Shown: positions 56,501 through 62,790, numbered from the stretch's first letter. The stretch is DNA of 64,000 bases from Amblyornis subalaris (GCA_018881555.1 JACAXG010000049.1:5951553-6015552), one strand, 5' to 3'. The notes: a model not told the origin generated them from the letters alone. Made by a program: numbers and translations.

Positions 56501-59134
56501 TGCTTTGGAACGCCGCGGTGTGCTGGGATGTGACTCCGGGCGCAGCAATGNGGGGCCTGCTGTTTGGGAACTCTCCGTGGTTTCCATAGCACTGGGACTC
56601 GTTTGCAAAGGACAATTATGGATGGCTTTTTCCCTCGCTGTCAGCTCTGTAAATTCACCCCCAGGTTTCTGGGGCAGACCAGATTCCTTCCCGTGACTCA
56701 TCGCAGGCGGTGGGGCCTGGGCAGGGTGCGTGCGGTGCTCAGGTTGTCCTGCTGGGTCATCTGTGCAGGCATCACTTGATTAGCCCTTAGAACCACAGGG
56801 TGCTTTGGGCTGGAAAGGGCCTTAAAGCCCATCTGGTGCAACCCCTGCCATGGGCAGGGACACCTTCCACTATTCCAGGGTGCTCCAAGCCCCATCTGAC
56901 CTGGCCTCGGACACTTGCAGGGATGGGGCAGCCACAGCTTCTCTGGGCAACCTGTGCCAGGGCCTCCCCACCCTCACAGGGAACAATTCCTTCCCAGTAT
57001 CCCATCTCACCCTGCCCTCNGTGCGGTGCTCAGGTTGTCCTGCTGGGTCATCTGTGCAGGCATCACTTGATTAGCCCTTAGAACCACAGGGTGCTTTGGG
57101 CTGGAAAGGGCCTTAGAGCCCATCTGGTGCCACCCCTGCCATAGGCAGGGACACCTTCCACTATTCCAGGGTGCTCCAAGCCCCATCTGACCTGGCCTCG
57201 GACACTTCCAGGGATGGGGCAGCCACAGCTTCTCTGGGCAACCTGTGCCAGGGCCTCCCCACCCTCACAGGGAAGGATTCCTTCCCAATATCCCATCTCA
57301 CCCTGCCCTCTGGCAGTGAGAAGCCATTCCCCCTTGTCCTGTCACTCCGTCCCTTGTAAGTGGTCTTTCTCCATGTTTCCTGTAGTTTCCCTTTAGGCGC
57401 TGGAAGGCCACAATGAGGTCACCCCAAAACTTCTCATCTCCAGGCTGAACAATCCCACTTCTCCCAGCCTTTCCTCCCAGCAGAGCTGCTCTATCCCTCT
57501 GATCATCCTGGTGCCTCCTCTGGATTCTCTCCTATCCTTCCTGTGCTGGAAACTTAATAATTTATTAATTGCTTTAACCACCCCACATGAGCTGTGTCTC
57601 TCTCACTTTGCAGTGGAGGCTTTCTGAATCTTTCTTCTCTTTCCAGGAAATTCTGCTGGCTGAAAAATGGGCCAAAATGAACAAGCTTCCTTTCCCGAAG
57701 ATAGACCCCAACGTGTTTGACCGGGAGGGCATGAAGGAGTGCTATGTGTTCAAACCAAAGGACACCTCCTCGGAAAAGGACTGTCCCACCATCATCCACT
57801 TTGTGTTGGCCAACATCGACTTCAGGAAGTACAAAGCTCCAGGTGAGCTCANGGATCCTTATGCTGGATCCACCTTTTCCTCTGGAATGACTTGGTGGTT
57901 ATGTACTAGGAATGTTTTGTCTCTGAGACAAGTCTGTCTGCAGTCCTTAGGGCATTCAAAAGAGCCGTTAAAAATAAGATAATAAATCCTCAGCCCTAAC
58001 ATTTAGCTGGTGTTCGTGTACTTGTTCTGTGCAGGAGTTCCCAGAGAAACACAGGAAGAGAAGGATTTTGCAGACTTTGATATCTTTGATGATCCGGACA
58101 CACCTTTCTCCACCTTCAACTTCCAGTATCCCAACGATGCCTTCAAGAGGCTCCACGACCTCATGGAGTTCAACACCCTCAATAACATGGATGTACGTAT
58201 GAGGGGCTTGAANGGGCTGGGTTGTTAAAGGGGGAAGTGGGTGATGTGAGCAAAGCCCTAAATCTGCCCTTTGGAAGGTATGGAGCTTTGCCTCAGTGTT
58301 TGCCTGATTTTCTCCTTTGGTCCTTGCCTTGNTGTTGCCATTTTACCATCCCAAGCCATTCAGGGTAGCTGAGTGAAGGGGACTGTGGAGGATGTAAACA
58401 TTATGTGCAGGATTTCATACTCTTTCTGTCTAACTGGAAAAAAAGGACATTGGAAATTTTCTCCAAAGGAAATTTCTTTATGAAGTAACTCAGTAGTAAT
58501 TGTTTGTAATTGATAGTTGGTGTAGTATGACATCAGGATCCCAACATCTGTGGAGTGATGAGTAAATGATCATCCCAGATAAAGATATGGGGATTTTAAT
58601 CAAAATGGTGAAAGAAACTTGTTACATCAGCACAAAGGAAGCAGGAGTGAAGATTTAATCTTTTTCAGTGTAATAATTACTTTCTATATCCTTTGAATAT
58701 GGATTTTCTCAATGTTTGGATTTCCCTTCTAAATTTCATTGGGGCTGTTTAAGTACTGTGTATTTTTGTGTGACTTCTTTGACGTTGGTGGCCTCCCTCC
58801 TATCTTTATTCACCCCATTAAAATCAGTGTTTCATCAGTCAAGAAACNGCATTTGTAATGAAACTCACCGATCCCTTTGTTCGGTGATCGAGCAGAGTTA
58901 AAAGTGGGAGCAGCAGCTGTTTAACAGCAGAAGGGGCTTTTTCTGCCAGCCGGGGGTGGTTGGAGCATTCATCCCTGAAGGATGCTGTTCCCTGTGCTGC
59001 AGGTGATCAGGAAGGCGATGGTGGAAAGCATCGAGTACAGGAAGCAGAACCCGTCGCGCTGCTCCGTGTCCCTGAGCAGCGTGGAGGCCAGGAGGTTCTT
59101 CAACAAGAGCCACCTCAACAACAACCACACGTAG
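5531..59134 (+). CDS. PLA2G4A: Cytosolic phospholipase A2 alpha (group IVA), spliced from 17 coding exons
   Basis: The enzyme hydrolyses the sn-2 ester of membrane phospholipids, preferring arachidonoyl, and so feeds prostaglandin and leukotriene synthesis. It is cytosolic and moves to ER, Golgi and nuclear membranes when Ca2+ binds the C2 domain. The CDS joins 5531-5563, 12009-12090, 24678-24826, 27980-28093, 30799-30836, 32948-33089, 38220-38356, 42449-42671, 43809-43923, 46365-46502, 46843-46935, 47920-47991, 49731-49997, 54301-54485, 57647-57842, 58035-58192 and 59003-59134 (2274 nt, 757 aa). All introns are GT-AG and all phases agree. C2-domain ligands D37, D40, T41, D43, N65, D93 and N95 are present. 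The G-G-G-F-R oxyanion motif (196-200), nucleophile S228 in GLSGS, D557 in DSGLTFN (human D549) and R574 (human R566) are intact. The MAPK site PLSP is at S513 (human S505), and the basic K549/K551/K552 patch and S735 (human S727) are kept. No frameshift or internal stop is seen, so it looks functional. Confidence 0.97.
5935..5993. repeat. 22-bp tandem repeat, 2.7 copies
   Basis: Units start TTCCTGCTGC at 5935, 5957 and 5979. The last merges into the head of the CR1-tailed composite element. The related copy at 15186 has only one unit, so the repeat expanded in this copy. Confidence 0.85.
5979..6308 (+). mobile_element. CR1-tailed composite repeat, copy A
   Basis: A roughly 110-bp head that is not ordinary CR1 ('ttcctgctgcatccc' through 'tgctgaattggcagaaa') joins a standard type I CR1 tail (about 6090-6308). 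The head is shared with the element at 15186-15495, including the head/tail junction. The head holds GGTTCGATAC at 6061-6070, similar to a pol III B box, so a tRNA-derived SINE with a CR1 tail is possible. The alternative is a rearranged CR1 subfamily. Confidence 0.6.
8378..8470 (-). mobile_element. CR1 LINE tail (type I), short
   Basis: Reversed CR1 terminus 'ggaatcccagaatggtttga' followed by 'gggcagggacaccttccact'. Only about 90 bp remain. Confidence 0.8.
12009..12090 (+). CDS. PLA2G4A: PLA2G4A coding exon 2 (residues 12-39, C2 domain)
   Basis: 82 nt, phase 0 in and phase 1 out, donor gtgagta. Encodes the first C2 beta strands, from VEHQYSH to GAIGDM plus the first base of L39. D37 belongs to the first calcium-binding loop. 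Confidence 0.95.
13106..13190. repeat. Compound GT/GA/AT microsatellite
   Basis: Successive (GT)n, (GA)n, (TA)n, (GT)n and (AT)n runs over about 85 bp. Confidence 0.9.
15186..15495 (+). mobile_element. CR1-tailed composite repeat, copy B
   Basis: Shares 'ttcctgctgcatccc', the 'tgctgaattgtcagaaa' block and 'ccaaagaaggcaaa' with copy A at 5979, then the same type I CR1 tail from 'gagggtggggaggccctggc' to 'aaaccattctatg'. The B-box-like site is degenerate here (gagttcaaca). Confidence 0.6.
17450..17905 (+). mobile_element. CR1 LINE 3' fragment (type III tail)
   Basis: Sense CR1 of about 450 bp: 'ggctctgcacaactccctga', 'tggtcaggcattggaatggg', then 'tgatggttggacttgttgaa' and terminus 'ttccatgattc'. 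Frames are disrupted. Confidence 0.85.
20043..20078. repeat. Perfect AT-rich inverted repeat (16-bp arms, 4-bp loop)
   Basis: The left arm at 20043-20058 (taatatatggtaatat) is exactly complementary to 20063-20078, with AAAC between them. Flanking 'aactggta' and 'taaccagt' extend an imperfect palindrome. It lies in a roughly 130-bp TA-rich tract. It could be a relic of a small inverted-repeat element or AT microsatellite expansion. Confidence 0.85.
21321..21370 (-). mobile_element. CR1 tail remnant (type III), about 50 bp
   Basis: 'catagaattgtaaacgttgg' followed by 'aaaagacctttaggatcatc' is a reversed CR1 terminus with nothing beyond it. Confidence 0.65.
21478..21802 (+). mobile_element. CR1 LINE 3' fragment (type I tail)
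   Basis: Sense CR1 from 'ggggctccaggagagctgga' through 'gacaagggggaatggcttcc' and 'gagggtggggaggccctggc' to the terminus 'ccattctgggattctgtg'. Confidence 0.88.
23480..23800 (+). mobile_element. CR1 LINE 3' fragment (type II tail)
   Basis: Sense CR1 with 'ttcccccagagggtgctg' and terminus 'aggatattctgtgattccat'. It includes a run of four N at 23675-23678. Confidence 0.87.
24678..24826 (+). CDS. PLA2G4A: PLA2G4A coding exon 3 (residues 39-88, C2 domain)
   Basis: 149 nt, acceptor cccacag, donor gtaaat. Encodes [11 protein letters not shown], the basic RKRTKHF patch (57-63) linked in mammals to ceramide-1-phosphate binding, and [14 protein letters not shown]. Calcium ligands D40, T41, D43 and N65 are present. 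Confidence 0.96.
24827..27979. other. PLA2G4A: Intron between coding exons 3 and 4 (3153 bp)
   Basis: Apart from one CR1 fragment at 26205-26500, no feature was recognised. Confidence 0.85.
26205..26500 (-). mobile_element. CR1 LINE fragment of a different, older subfamily
   Basis: Reversed CR1-like sequence: 'ggatgggtcaggctaaaggg', 'aggattgtgtccaacagctc', 'gagcagagcctgggccctg'. It differs from the three tail types found elsewhere in the window. Assignment rests on general CR1 resemblance. Confidence 0.6.
27980..28093 (+). CDS. PLA2G4A: PLA2G4A coding exon 4 (residues 89-126, C2 domain)
   Basis: 114 nt, phase 0 at both ends. Encodes [15 protein letters not shown] and the last C2 strands; D93, A94 and N95 form the third calcium-binding loop. 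The ambiguous base at 28033 is the third base of an ACN threonine codon, so it does not alter the protein. Confidence 0.96.
28094..30798. other. PLA2G4A: Intron between coding exons 4 and 5 (2705 bp)
   Basis: Donor gtaagtt, acceptor ttgtttag. No repeat family or gene was recognised in it. Confidence 0.85.
30799..30836 (+). CDS. PLA2G4A: PLA2G4A coding exon 5 (residues 127-139)
   Basis: A very short 38-nt exon encoding [12 protein letters not shown] plus two bases of C139, donor gtgagt. It closes the C2 domain. The matching human segment has the same length. Confidence 0.93.
30926..31045 (-). mobile_element. CR1 LINE tail (type II)
   Basis: 'catagaatcacaanctcctg' then 'agttggaagggacccacaag' and 'ccctgcacaggacaccccaa': a reversed CR1 terminus of about 120 bp. 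Confidence 0.82.
32085..32435 (+). mobile_element. CR1 LINE 3' fragment (type II tail)
   Basis: Sense CR1 starting near 'agaggagactgagggcagag', with 'ttcccccagagggtggtggg', and ending 'cctcaggacattctgattct'. Confidence 0.87.
32948..33089 (+). CDS. PLA2G4A: PLA2G4A coding exon 6 (residues 139-186)
   Basis: 142 nt, phase 2 in and 0 out. Encodes [19 protein letters not shown] and the linker from the C2 to the catalytic domain, ending in TSRD. The ambiguous base at 32957 is a third codon position (ACN, Thr). Confidence 0.95.
33305..33550 (+). mobile_element. CR1 LINE 3' fragment (type I tail)
   Basis: Sense CR1: 'ttagattagatattaggaag', 'gttgcccagagaagctgtgg', terminus 'ccattctgggattctatg'. Confidence 0.9.
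34003..34200 (-). mobile_element. CR1 LINE 3' fragment (type I tail), inverted relative to the copy at 33305
   Basis: 'cagagtcatggaatggtttg' through 'gggcagggacaccttccact' to 'gtgccagggcctcacatcac'. Its complement aligns with 33378-33550 over most of its length. Confidence 0.9.
36222..36592 (+). mobile_element. CR1 LINE 3' fragment (type III tail)
   Basis: Sense CR1 from 'ggtctcagcctggagaaaaa' through 'ggctctgcacaactccctga' to 'ggtcttttccaacctgaacg' and 'atgctgtgat'. Confidence 0.88.
38128..38205 (+). mobile_element. Degenerate CR1 tail (type II) abutting a splice acceptor
   Basis: 'ttcttggggtgttctgtgca', 'ggcaggggttgggctcgatg', 'gtcccggtggatccctggtc' matches, base by base with small gaps, the last 80 bp of the type II CR1s at 2940 and 32340. 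It ends about 15 bp before the exon at 38220. Confidence 0.65.
38220..38356 (+). CDS. PLA2G4A: PLA2G4A coding exon 7 (residues 187-232, catalytic serine)
   Basis: 137 nt, acceptor tccctgcag, donor gtaagg, phase 0 in and 2 out. Encodes the glycine-rich oxyanion loop GSGGGFRAM (R200 included) and GLSGSTW with nucleophile S228. Confidence 0.97.
39500..40010 (+). mobile_element. Old, degenerate CR1 LINE fragment
   Basis: CR1-like order is still visible: 'ctgggttcatttagccttga', 'gagaaaggacaaagagtaat', 'gccaagcactggaatgtgtt', and a tail resembling 'ggtcctttcagactcaagga'. It is more diverged than the other copies. Confidence 0.6.
41455..42015 (+). mobile_element. CR1 LINE 3' fragment, about 560 bp (type I tail)
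   Basis: Sense CR1: 'gtgagaccccacctgcagag', 'ctgctggagagagccca', 'gacctgaaggagccaacagg', 'gacagaacaagggggaatgg', then the usual tail to about 42010. Eight ambiguous bases lie between 41540 and 41643. Confidence 0.9.
42449..42671 (+). CDS. PLA2G4A: PLA2G4A coding exon 8 (residues 232-306)
   Basis: 223 nt, phase 2 in and 0 out, donor gtgagt. Encodes [33 protein letters not shown] and [16 protein letters not shown] in the catalytic core. Confidence 0.97.
42672..43808. other. PLA2G4A: Intron between coding exons 8 and 9 (1137 bp)
   Basis: AT-rich; no repeat or gene was recognised. Confidence 0.85.
43809..43923 (+). CDS. PLA2G4A: PLA2G4A coding exon 9 (residues 307-345)
   Basis: 115 nt, acceptor ccctgcag, donor gtgggc. 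Encodes [18 protein letters not shown] and [17 protein letters not shown], ending in phase 1. Confidence 0.96.
43924..46364. other. PLA2G4A: Intron between coding exons 9 and 10 (2441 bp)
   Basis: One short CR1 tail at 44225-44283. Otherwise nothing was recognised. Confidence 0.85.
44225..44283 (+). mobile_element. CR1 tail remnant (type III)
   Basis: 'ttagacttgatgatcttaga' then 'ggtgtttaccaaatttaatg' and 'attctgtgatt', the last 55-60 bp of a CR1. Confidence 0.6.
46365..46502 (+). CDS. PLA2G4A: PLA2G4A coding exon 10 (residues 345-391)
   Basis: 138 nt, phase 1 in and out. Encodes [19 protein letters not shown] and [20 protein letters not shown], almost invariant among vertebrates, leading into the cap region. 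Confidence 0.97.
46503..46842. other. PLA2G4A: Intron between coding exons 10 and 11 (340 bp)
   Basis: Donor gtgagt; acceptor tttctctttcag. No other feature was seen. Confidence 0.88.
46843..46935 (+). CDS. PLA2G4A: PLA2G4A coding exon 11 (residues 391-422)
   Basis: 93 nt, phase 1 in and out. Encodes [19 protein letters not shown] and PTMEEEL, part of the cap that covers the active-site funnel. Confidence 0.96.
   Translation: MSGAVHFQYYLTECLVSPILRIKGPPWRKN
46936..47919. other. PLA2G4A: Intron between coding exons 11 and 12 (984 bp)
   Basis: No repeat family or gene was recognised. Confidence 0.85.
47920..47991 (+). CDS. PLA2G4A: PLA2G4A coding exon 12 (residues 422-446)
   Basis: 72 nt, phase 1 in and out. 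Encodes [19 protein letters not shown], the flexible acidic segment that in mammals carries the phosphorylated S437, which is kept here. Confidence 0.95.
47992..49730. other. PLA2G4A: Intron between coding exons 12 and 13 (1739 bp)
   Basis: Holds a short open frame after an AG at about 49280, judged not to be an exon (see rejected items). No repeats were recognised. Confidence 0.82.
49731..49997 (+). CDS. PLA2G4A: PLA2G4A coding exon 13 (residues 446-535, variable linker and MAPK site)
   Basis: 267 nt, phase 1 in and out, acceptor tccactgcag, donor gtcagt. The first part (about 447-471) is an Arg/Ser/Glu/Gln-rich linker eight residues longer than human and hardly alignable to it. The rest is well conserved: [19 protein letters not shown] and [10 protein letters not shown] with S513, the ERK/p38 site equivalent to human S505. 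The exon is strikingly GC-rich. The ambiguous base at 49981 is the third base of a CCN proline codon. Confidence 0.95.
50502..50746 (-). mobile_element. CR1 LINE 3' fragment (type II tail)
   Basis: 'cacagaatcatagaatgttg' then 'tggacccaccagga' and 'ctctgggggaagaacctttc' and 'ctcccctggcacagctc'. The copy looks young. Eight ambiguous bases fall within 50542-50612. Confidence 0.9.
51070..51215 (+). mobile_element. CR1 LINE tail (type I)
   Basis: 'ccaggttggacagggcttgg', 'ggaaggtgtccctgcccacg', terminus 'ccattccatgattctgtgat'. Confidence 0.87.
52777..52882 (-). mobile_element. CR1 LINE tail (type III)
   Basis: 'cacagaaccacagagttgtt', 'gatcatcaagtccaaccatc' and 'ccagcaccaccctaaaccat' form a reversed CR1 terminus. 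Confidence 0.82.
54301..54485 (+). CDS. PLA2G4A: PLA2G4A coding exon 14 (residues 535-596, catalytic aspartate)
   Basis: 185 nt, phase 1 in and 0 out. Encodes [19 protein letters not shown] with the basic phosphoinositide-linked K549/K551/K552. It then encodes [13 protein letters not shown] with catalytic D557, and [16 protein letters not shown] with R574. Confidence 0.97.
55190..55275 (+). mobile_element. CR1 LINE tail (type III)
   Basis: 'gaaggttggactgtgtgatc' then 'ttggaggtcttttccaacct' and 'taatgatgctc', the last 85 bp or so of a CR1. Confidence 0.75.
56730..57311. repeat. 291-bp tandem duplication, two copies
   Basis: 56730-57020 and 57021-57311 are the same length with no gap and about seven substitutions. 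Each unit holds about 60 bp of non-CR1 flank (starting gtgcggtgctcaggttgtcc) plus about 230 bp of a reversed CR1 3' end. An ambiguous base (57020) sits at the junction. Confidence 0.93.
56788..57550 (-). mobile_element. CR1 LINE 3' fragment (type I tail) containing the tandem duplication
   Basis: Reversed CR1. The right-hand copy continues into 'gaagccattcccccttgtcc', 'ggcgctggaaggccacaatg' and 'ggtgcctcctctggattctc', the normal internal CR1 order. It ends about 100 bp before the next exon. Confidence 0.9.
57647..57842 (+). CDS. PLA2G4A: PLA2G4A coding exon 15 (residues 597-662)
   Basis: 196 nt, acceptor tctctttccag, donor gtgagc. Encodes [28 protein letters not shown] and [20 protein letters not shown]. 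Confidence 0.97.
58035..58192 (+). CDS. PLA2G4A: PLA2G4A coding exon 16 (residues 662-714)
   Basis: 158 nt, phase 1 in and 0 out, separated from exon 15 by an intron of only 192 bp. Encodes [20 protein letters not shown], then [20 protein letters not shown]. Confidence 0.97.
58193..59002. other. PLA2G4A: Last intron (810 bp)
   Basis: Donor gtacgt, acceptor gtgctgcag. No repeat was recognised. Confidence 0.87.
59003..59134 (+). CDS. PLA2G4A: PLA2G4A coding exon 17 (residues 715-757 and stop)
   Basis: Encodes [20 protein letters not shown], then [15 protein letters not shown], with S735 matching human S727. The last eight residues, SHLNNNHT before TAG at 59132-59134, differ from the mammalian ending while the length is unchanged. 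Confidence 0.96.
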   Translation: MIRKAMVESIEYRKQNPSRCSVSLSSVEARRFFNKSHLNNNHT

Positions 59135-59969
59135 GGGCTGNGCCTGGCCCTGCCCCTCCCACAAACTGCTCTGCCTTGCTGGCTGGAGCCCAGGGGACTG
59201 CTCCCCACGGGGCTGGGCAGCGCTCCCGAACGCGTCTCCTCGGGAACGTTCACGCTCCGATCGCATTTTGTACTGCTTTGGTGAAAACTAAAAACATTTC
59301 AGTCGCCTGAGATCCTCGTTTGAGGAACTGTGGAATTAGTTTGAGATCGTTGGGTTGAGTGTCTTTTTGTTGTAAACACTGGTTTCTTGTGGGGGGTGAT
59401 TGATTTTTGATTGATGTAAACTGGGCGTAGCTTGAAAGGTGAGATGGAATTAGATAAAAAAAGTTGAAATCCACTTTATTGCTGTTTGAGAATGTCTGTA
59501 CCACTCACCAAAACCAAAACCTCTGATACTTTATTTTTGTCTTTTGATCCTCTAAACTACATTGCTTGAATTCTTGAGCTGCTGGCAACCACGCGTTAAA
59601 TTATTGTCAGTTTGTGTATTTCTGACCAGGATGTTTATTCATAAATTGAAAGTGATTTTGCATTTGACCATGATTAAAACAGCACATTTCTGCAAAGGGA
59701 CAACGGCAATATTCACTGGGGGTTGGTAAAACATGCCCAGGTAGAATGTGAAGTCTTAAGGGCTATTCTAAAAATATATTTTAAATAATTTTAAATTATG
59801 AAAGACTGCCTAGACAGAGATTATTTCAGCACCATCTCAACAAGTATTGCTGTAACCCTGCAAATGCACAGAAAATGCAGCTGCACCTCCAAAAACTTTA
59901 ATTGCTAAAACCTGTAAGTCTCTGGGAAGGGAAGTAATTACAATGCATTTCTTTTAACAGCCACTGCAT

Positions 59970-60078
59970 CAAGGAATCGTGGAGTGGTTGGGGTTGGGAG
60001 GAACCTTAAAGTTCATCTCATTCCAACACCTGCCATGGGCAGGGACACCTCCCACTAGCCCAGACTGGTCCAAGTCCA
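59970..60078 (-). mobile_element. Antisense CR1 tail (type I) inside the 3' UTR
   Basis: 'ggagtggttggggttgggag', 'gaaccttaaagttcatctca' and 'gggcagggacacctcccact' form a reversed CR1 terminus of about 105 bp within the inferred mRNA. Confidence 0.82.
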
Positions 60079-60171
60079 CATGCAAAGTTCTGTGATTAAA
60101 TAACATTTCCTGTATTGATCAGTAGGTTTTATTTCTGTTTGAGTTAGTGCATGTTTAAAATCAAGAGAGAA

Positions 60172-60177
60172 AATAAA
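60172..60177 (+). terminator. PLA2G4A: Possible proximal poly(A) signal AATAAA
   Basis: AATAAA in 'gagagaaaataaaagtaact', with moderately T-rich sequence downstream. Confidence 0.45.
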
Positions 60178-60411
60178 AGTAACTTATCTTAGTGCTGTGT
60201 AATTTAAACATTTTTCATAAGTTTTGGAATACAGGAAGGAACTGGTACCATTCTGTTATTGTAATTTTTTTTTTTAAGTGTCGTATTTCCTTTTGGTAAT
60301 GTTAATATTTGTATTTTTTATTTTATAACATGTACCTACTCTCTTTCATGGAAGAGTTTTATAATGCAGTTTATACAGTTTATATTATCACAGTGTTACC
60401 AGATGATAAAA

Positions 60412-60417
60412 AATAAA
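60412..60417 (+). terminator. PLA2G4A: Likely main poly(A) signal AATAAA
   Basis: AATAAA in 'gataaaaaataaaactat', followed within 20-30 bp by 'cttctgttttcag', a fair downstream U/GU element. Confidence 0.6.
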
Positions 60418-60948
60418 ACTATATTTGGCACCTTCTGTTTTCAGACAGTTTATTTTGATAATTTATGGGATATTTTCACCTTTTTTGTGAAGAGATATGG
60501 AACAGCTGGATGGTGTGGAGCAGCTCACAAGACTGACAGTGCACATGAGGGATCTTTGCTGCCTTTAATCTTGGATTCCTTAAAAAGCAGGGAGGTTCCT
60601 TAGTCATTATTAAAAATAATGTGAAAGGAGAATGAGAATGCAGGAAAAACCCTCTTCTGACACACGAGGTGAAACCAGCCACACAGAGTTTTCCCATACT
60701 CAGGAATTTAATCCTGTTTCTCATTTTCCCTCCCTTCAATCCTGGTTCATCTGCTTTATAAATACAGTATTTTATTCCAACCCAGTGTGTGATCCCTGGG
60801 AGGCAGAAAAAGGTGGGTTTAGAGGACGAATTATTTTGGATGCTGAACATTGCTGTTAGGGGCAGCACAGGGAAAATACTTCATGCCTGAAGGATGTGGA
60901 AGTGCCACCCTGCAGGTCTGGTGGGGAGGCCTTGGGAGTGAGCTCAGC

Positions 60949-61220
60949 TCCGGGAAAACAGCTGTGGTGGGCTCTGGAAAACAGCTTTGATGGGCTCTGG
61001 AAAACAGCTCTGGTGGGCTCTGGAAAACAGCTCTGGTGGGCCTTGGAAAATGGCTCTGGTGGGCCCTGGAAAATGGCTCTGGTGAGCCCTTGAAAACAGC
61101 TCTGGTGGCCTCTGGAACAGCTGTGGTGGGCTCTGGAAAAGGAGCTCTGATGGGCCCTGGAAAACGGCTCTGGAAAACAGCTCTGGTGTGCCCTGGCAAA
61201 GAACTCTGGTGGGCTCTGGG
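60949..61220. repeat. 23-bp minisatellite, about 12 imperfect units
   Basis: The core CTCTGGAAAACAGCTC recurs every 23 bp (for example 60972, 60995, 61018), with substitutions and some short units. Stop-free frames on the minus strand are a consequence of the repeat. Confidence 0.93.
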
Positions 61221-62649
61221 ACACCGAGCCTGGCCCTGAGCATGTGCTGCTTTTCCTTGGGACCCTGGGGCAGGCTCCAGCTGCCGGGATAGGCATTGGC
61301 AATCTCTACTTGCCTTTTCCTCTACCAGCAGAAGCAAATGCTAGAGTAAAATCCCACTGACTTGGGAAGCGTGAGAGCTCCGGAGCGGTGACCTCGCCAC
61401 GTTTGCATTGGTGAGAAGAAAATCCATCTTGGCAGGGAATGGGGCCACAGGCAGTGCCCTTTCCCATTGCCCCGGGCGTGTTTTGTCCGTGGGATGAAAC
61501 CTGAGCCCCCGGCGTGCCTGGTCACCTGCAGAGCCCCCACGGAGCTGGTTTTCCAGGAGCGCTGCTCCGGCACACAGGTGGCTGTGGATGGAAGGCCGGG
61601 AGCCGGTTGTGCAAGCCCTTGTGTTGACATAACGAGGTTTGCTCTGGTGCTCACCCGAAGCAAAGCCGAGCAGACGTTTCCTGGAGCTGTAAATTCACCC
61701 CTCGGCGGCTGCTGGCACCTCGGAGGGACAGGTTTGTGTAGGGATGTGACTCATCCAGGAGTTACACGCGGCCCATCGCACGCGGCGTGGAAAGCAGAGG
61801 CTGTGAGGGTTCCCAGGAGAGGAATTCCCCATGGCAACGCAAACAGGACACTGCTGTGCATGCGAAGAGCAGGCATTGGGGCCAAGCAGAGACACAGCGA
61901 CTCCTTAACCTTTAGACAAACCAAACTCCACAGGATTGGGTCCAACAGGAACAGGAATTCCTTATGTGGCTGTTTAACCCATCAGTGCCAAGACCCGCAA
62001 ACTTGAAATTAGGGATCCTAGGCCAAAAGGCTCCTGGTTTCTTTAGGTTTTGACAGGAGATGTTTGGGAATAGAACTCCTAGATCAGGCAGCCATGAGCT
62101 TGGGGAGACCCATGTGGCAGGACAGACCTGGNTCTCTGGTTTGGGGTGCCAAAAATACAGCCAGGTGTGTGAAATGGGTGGGGGCAAATGNGGCACTGAA
62201 AGGGGAACCCCAGCTGTGACGGGGTCACTGGTGCCGGGGTGGGAGCGGGGTCTGGTGTCTGCAGAGGGGACTGTTCCTCAGAGTTCCCTGACACTCCATC
62301 TCCCCCTGGAGCCAGCAGCCCACTCGTGAGGCTTTCCCAAGACCTGCCAGAAAAACCTCGGGGAATTTATCATCAGCCCAACTCTCTACTTTAAAAATAT
62401 TTCATCTTCAATCAGTACAAATGCTCTTCCAGCGTGTTCTCCTTGAAGGCTGGGCCCAAAGTAGCCACAGAAACATGGGAACTCTGAGGTGGTTTTGGCC
62501 TGTGTGTGTCTCTCAAATTCTCACACAGATAGATTGTTTTAGGCAAGTCAAAAATGAGCAGGGAAGAAACAGGCAGCTCCAATGGTATTTGAGTGTGAAA
62601 CTGTAACTTCTGCCACTGAAGAACAAACTACATGGGTACAACTACATCC

Positions 62650-62725
62650 CCCATTNCTGGAAGTGTCCAAGGCCAGGCTGGATGGGGCTTGGAGCCACCT
62701 GGGATAGTGGAAGGTGTCTGTGCCT
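62650..62725 (+). mobile_element. CR1 tail remnant (type I)
   Basis: 'ctggaagtgtccaaggccag', 'gctggatggggcttggagcc' and 'tgggatagtggaaggtgtct' form a CR1 segment lacking the terminal part. Confidence 0.75.
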
Positions 62726-62790
62726 TTCATGAATCCCTGGAAGCTGCCAGCACAAAGAGGGGTGGCCTGAAGGGCTGGGGTCGGCTCCCG

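Larger units (their letters stand above)
54486..57646. other. PLA2G4A: Intron between coding exons 14 and 15 (3161 bp)
   Basis: A CR1 tail at 55190 and a CR1 with an internal tandem duplication at 56730-57550. 55280-56720 holds nothing recognised. Confidence 0.85.
59135..60435 (+). other. PLA2G4A: PLA2G4A 3' untranslated region
   Basis: Runs from the stop codon to the best poly(A) site, just past the AATAAA at 60412. It is AT-rich in its distal half and contains an antisense CR1 tail. The end is inferred from the hexamer and the following U/GU-rich 'ccttctgttttcag'; an earlier site after 60172 is possible. Confidence 0.7.

Noticed and set aside
60831..61337. Minus-strand open frames with repeated FSRAHQS-like peptides
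   Set aside because: They are translations of the 23-bp minisatellite, open in several frames because the unit lacks stops.
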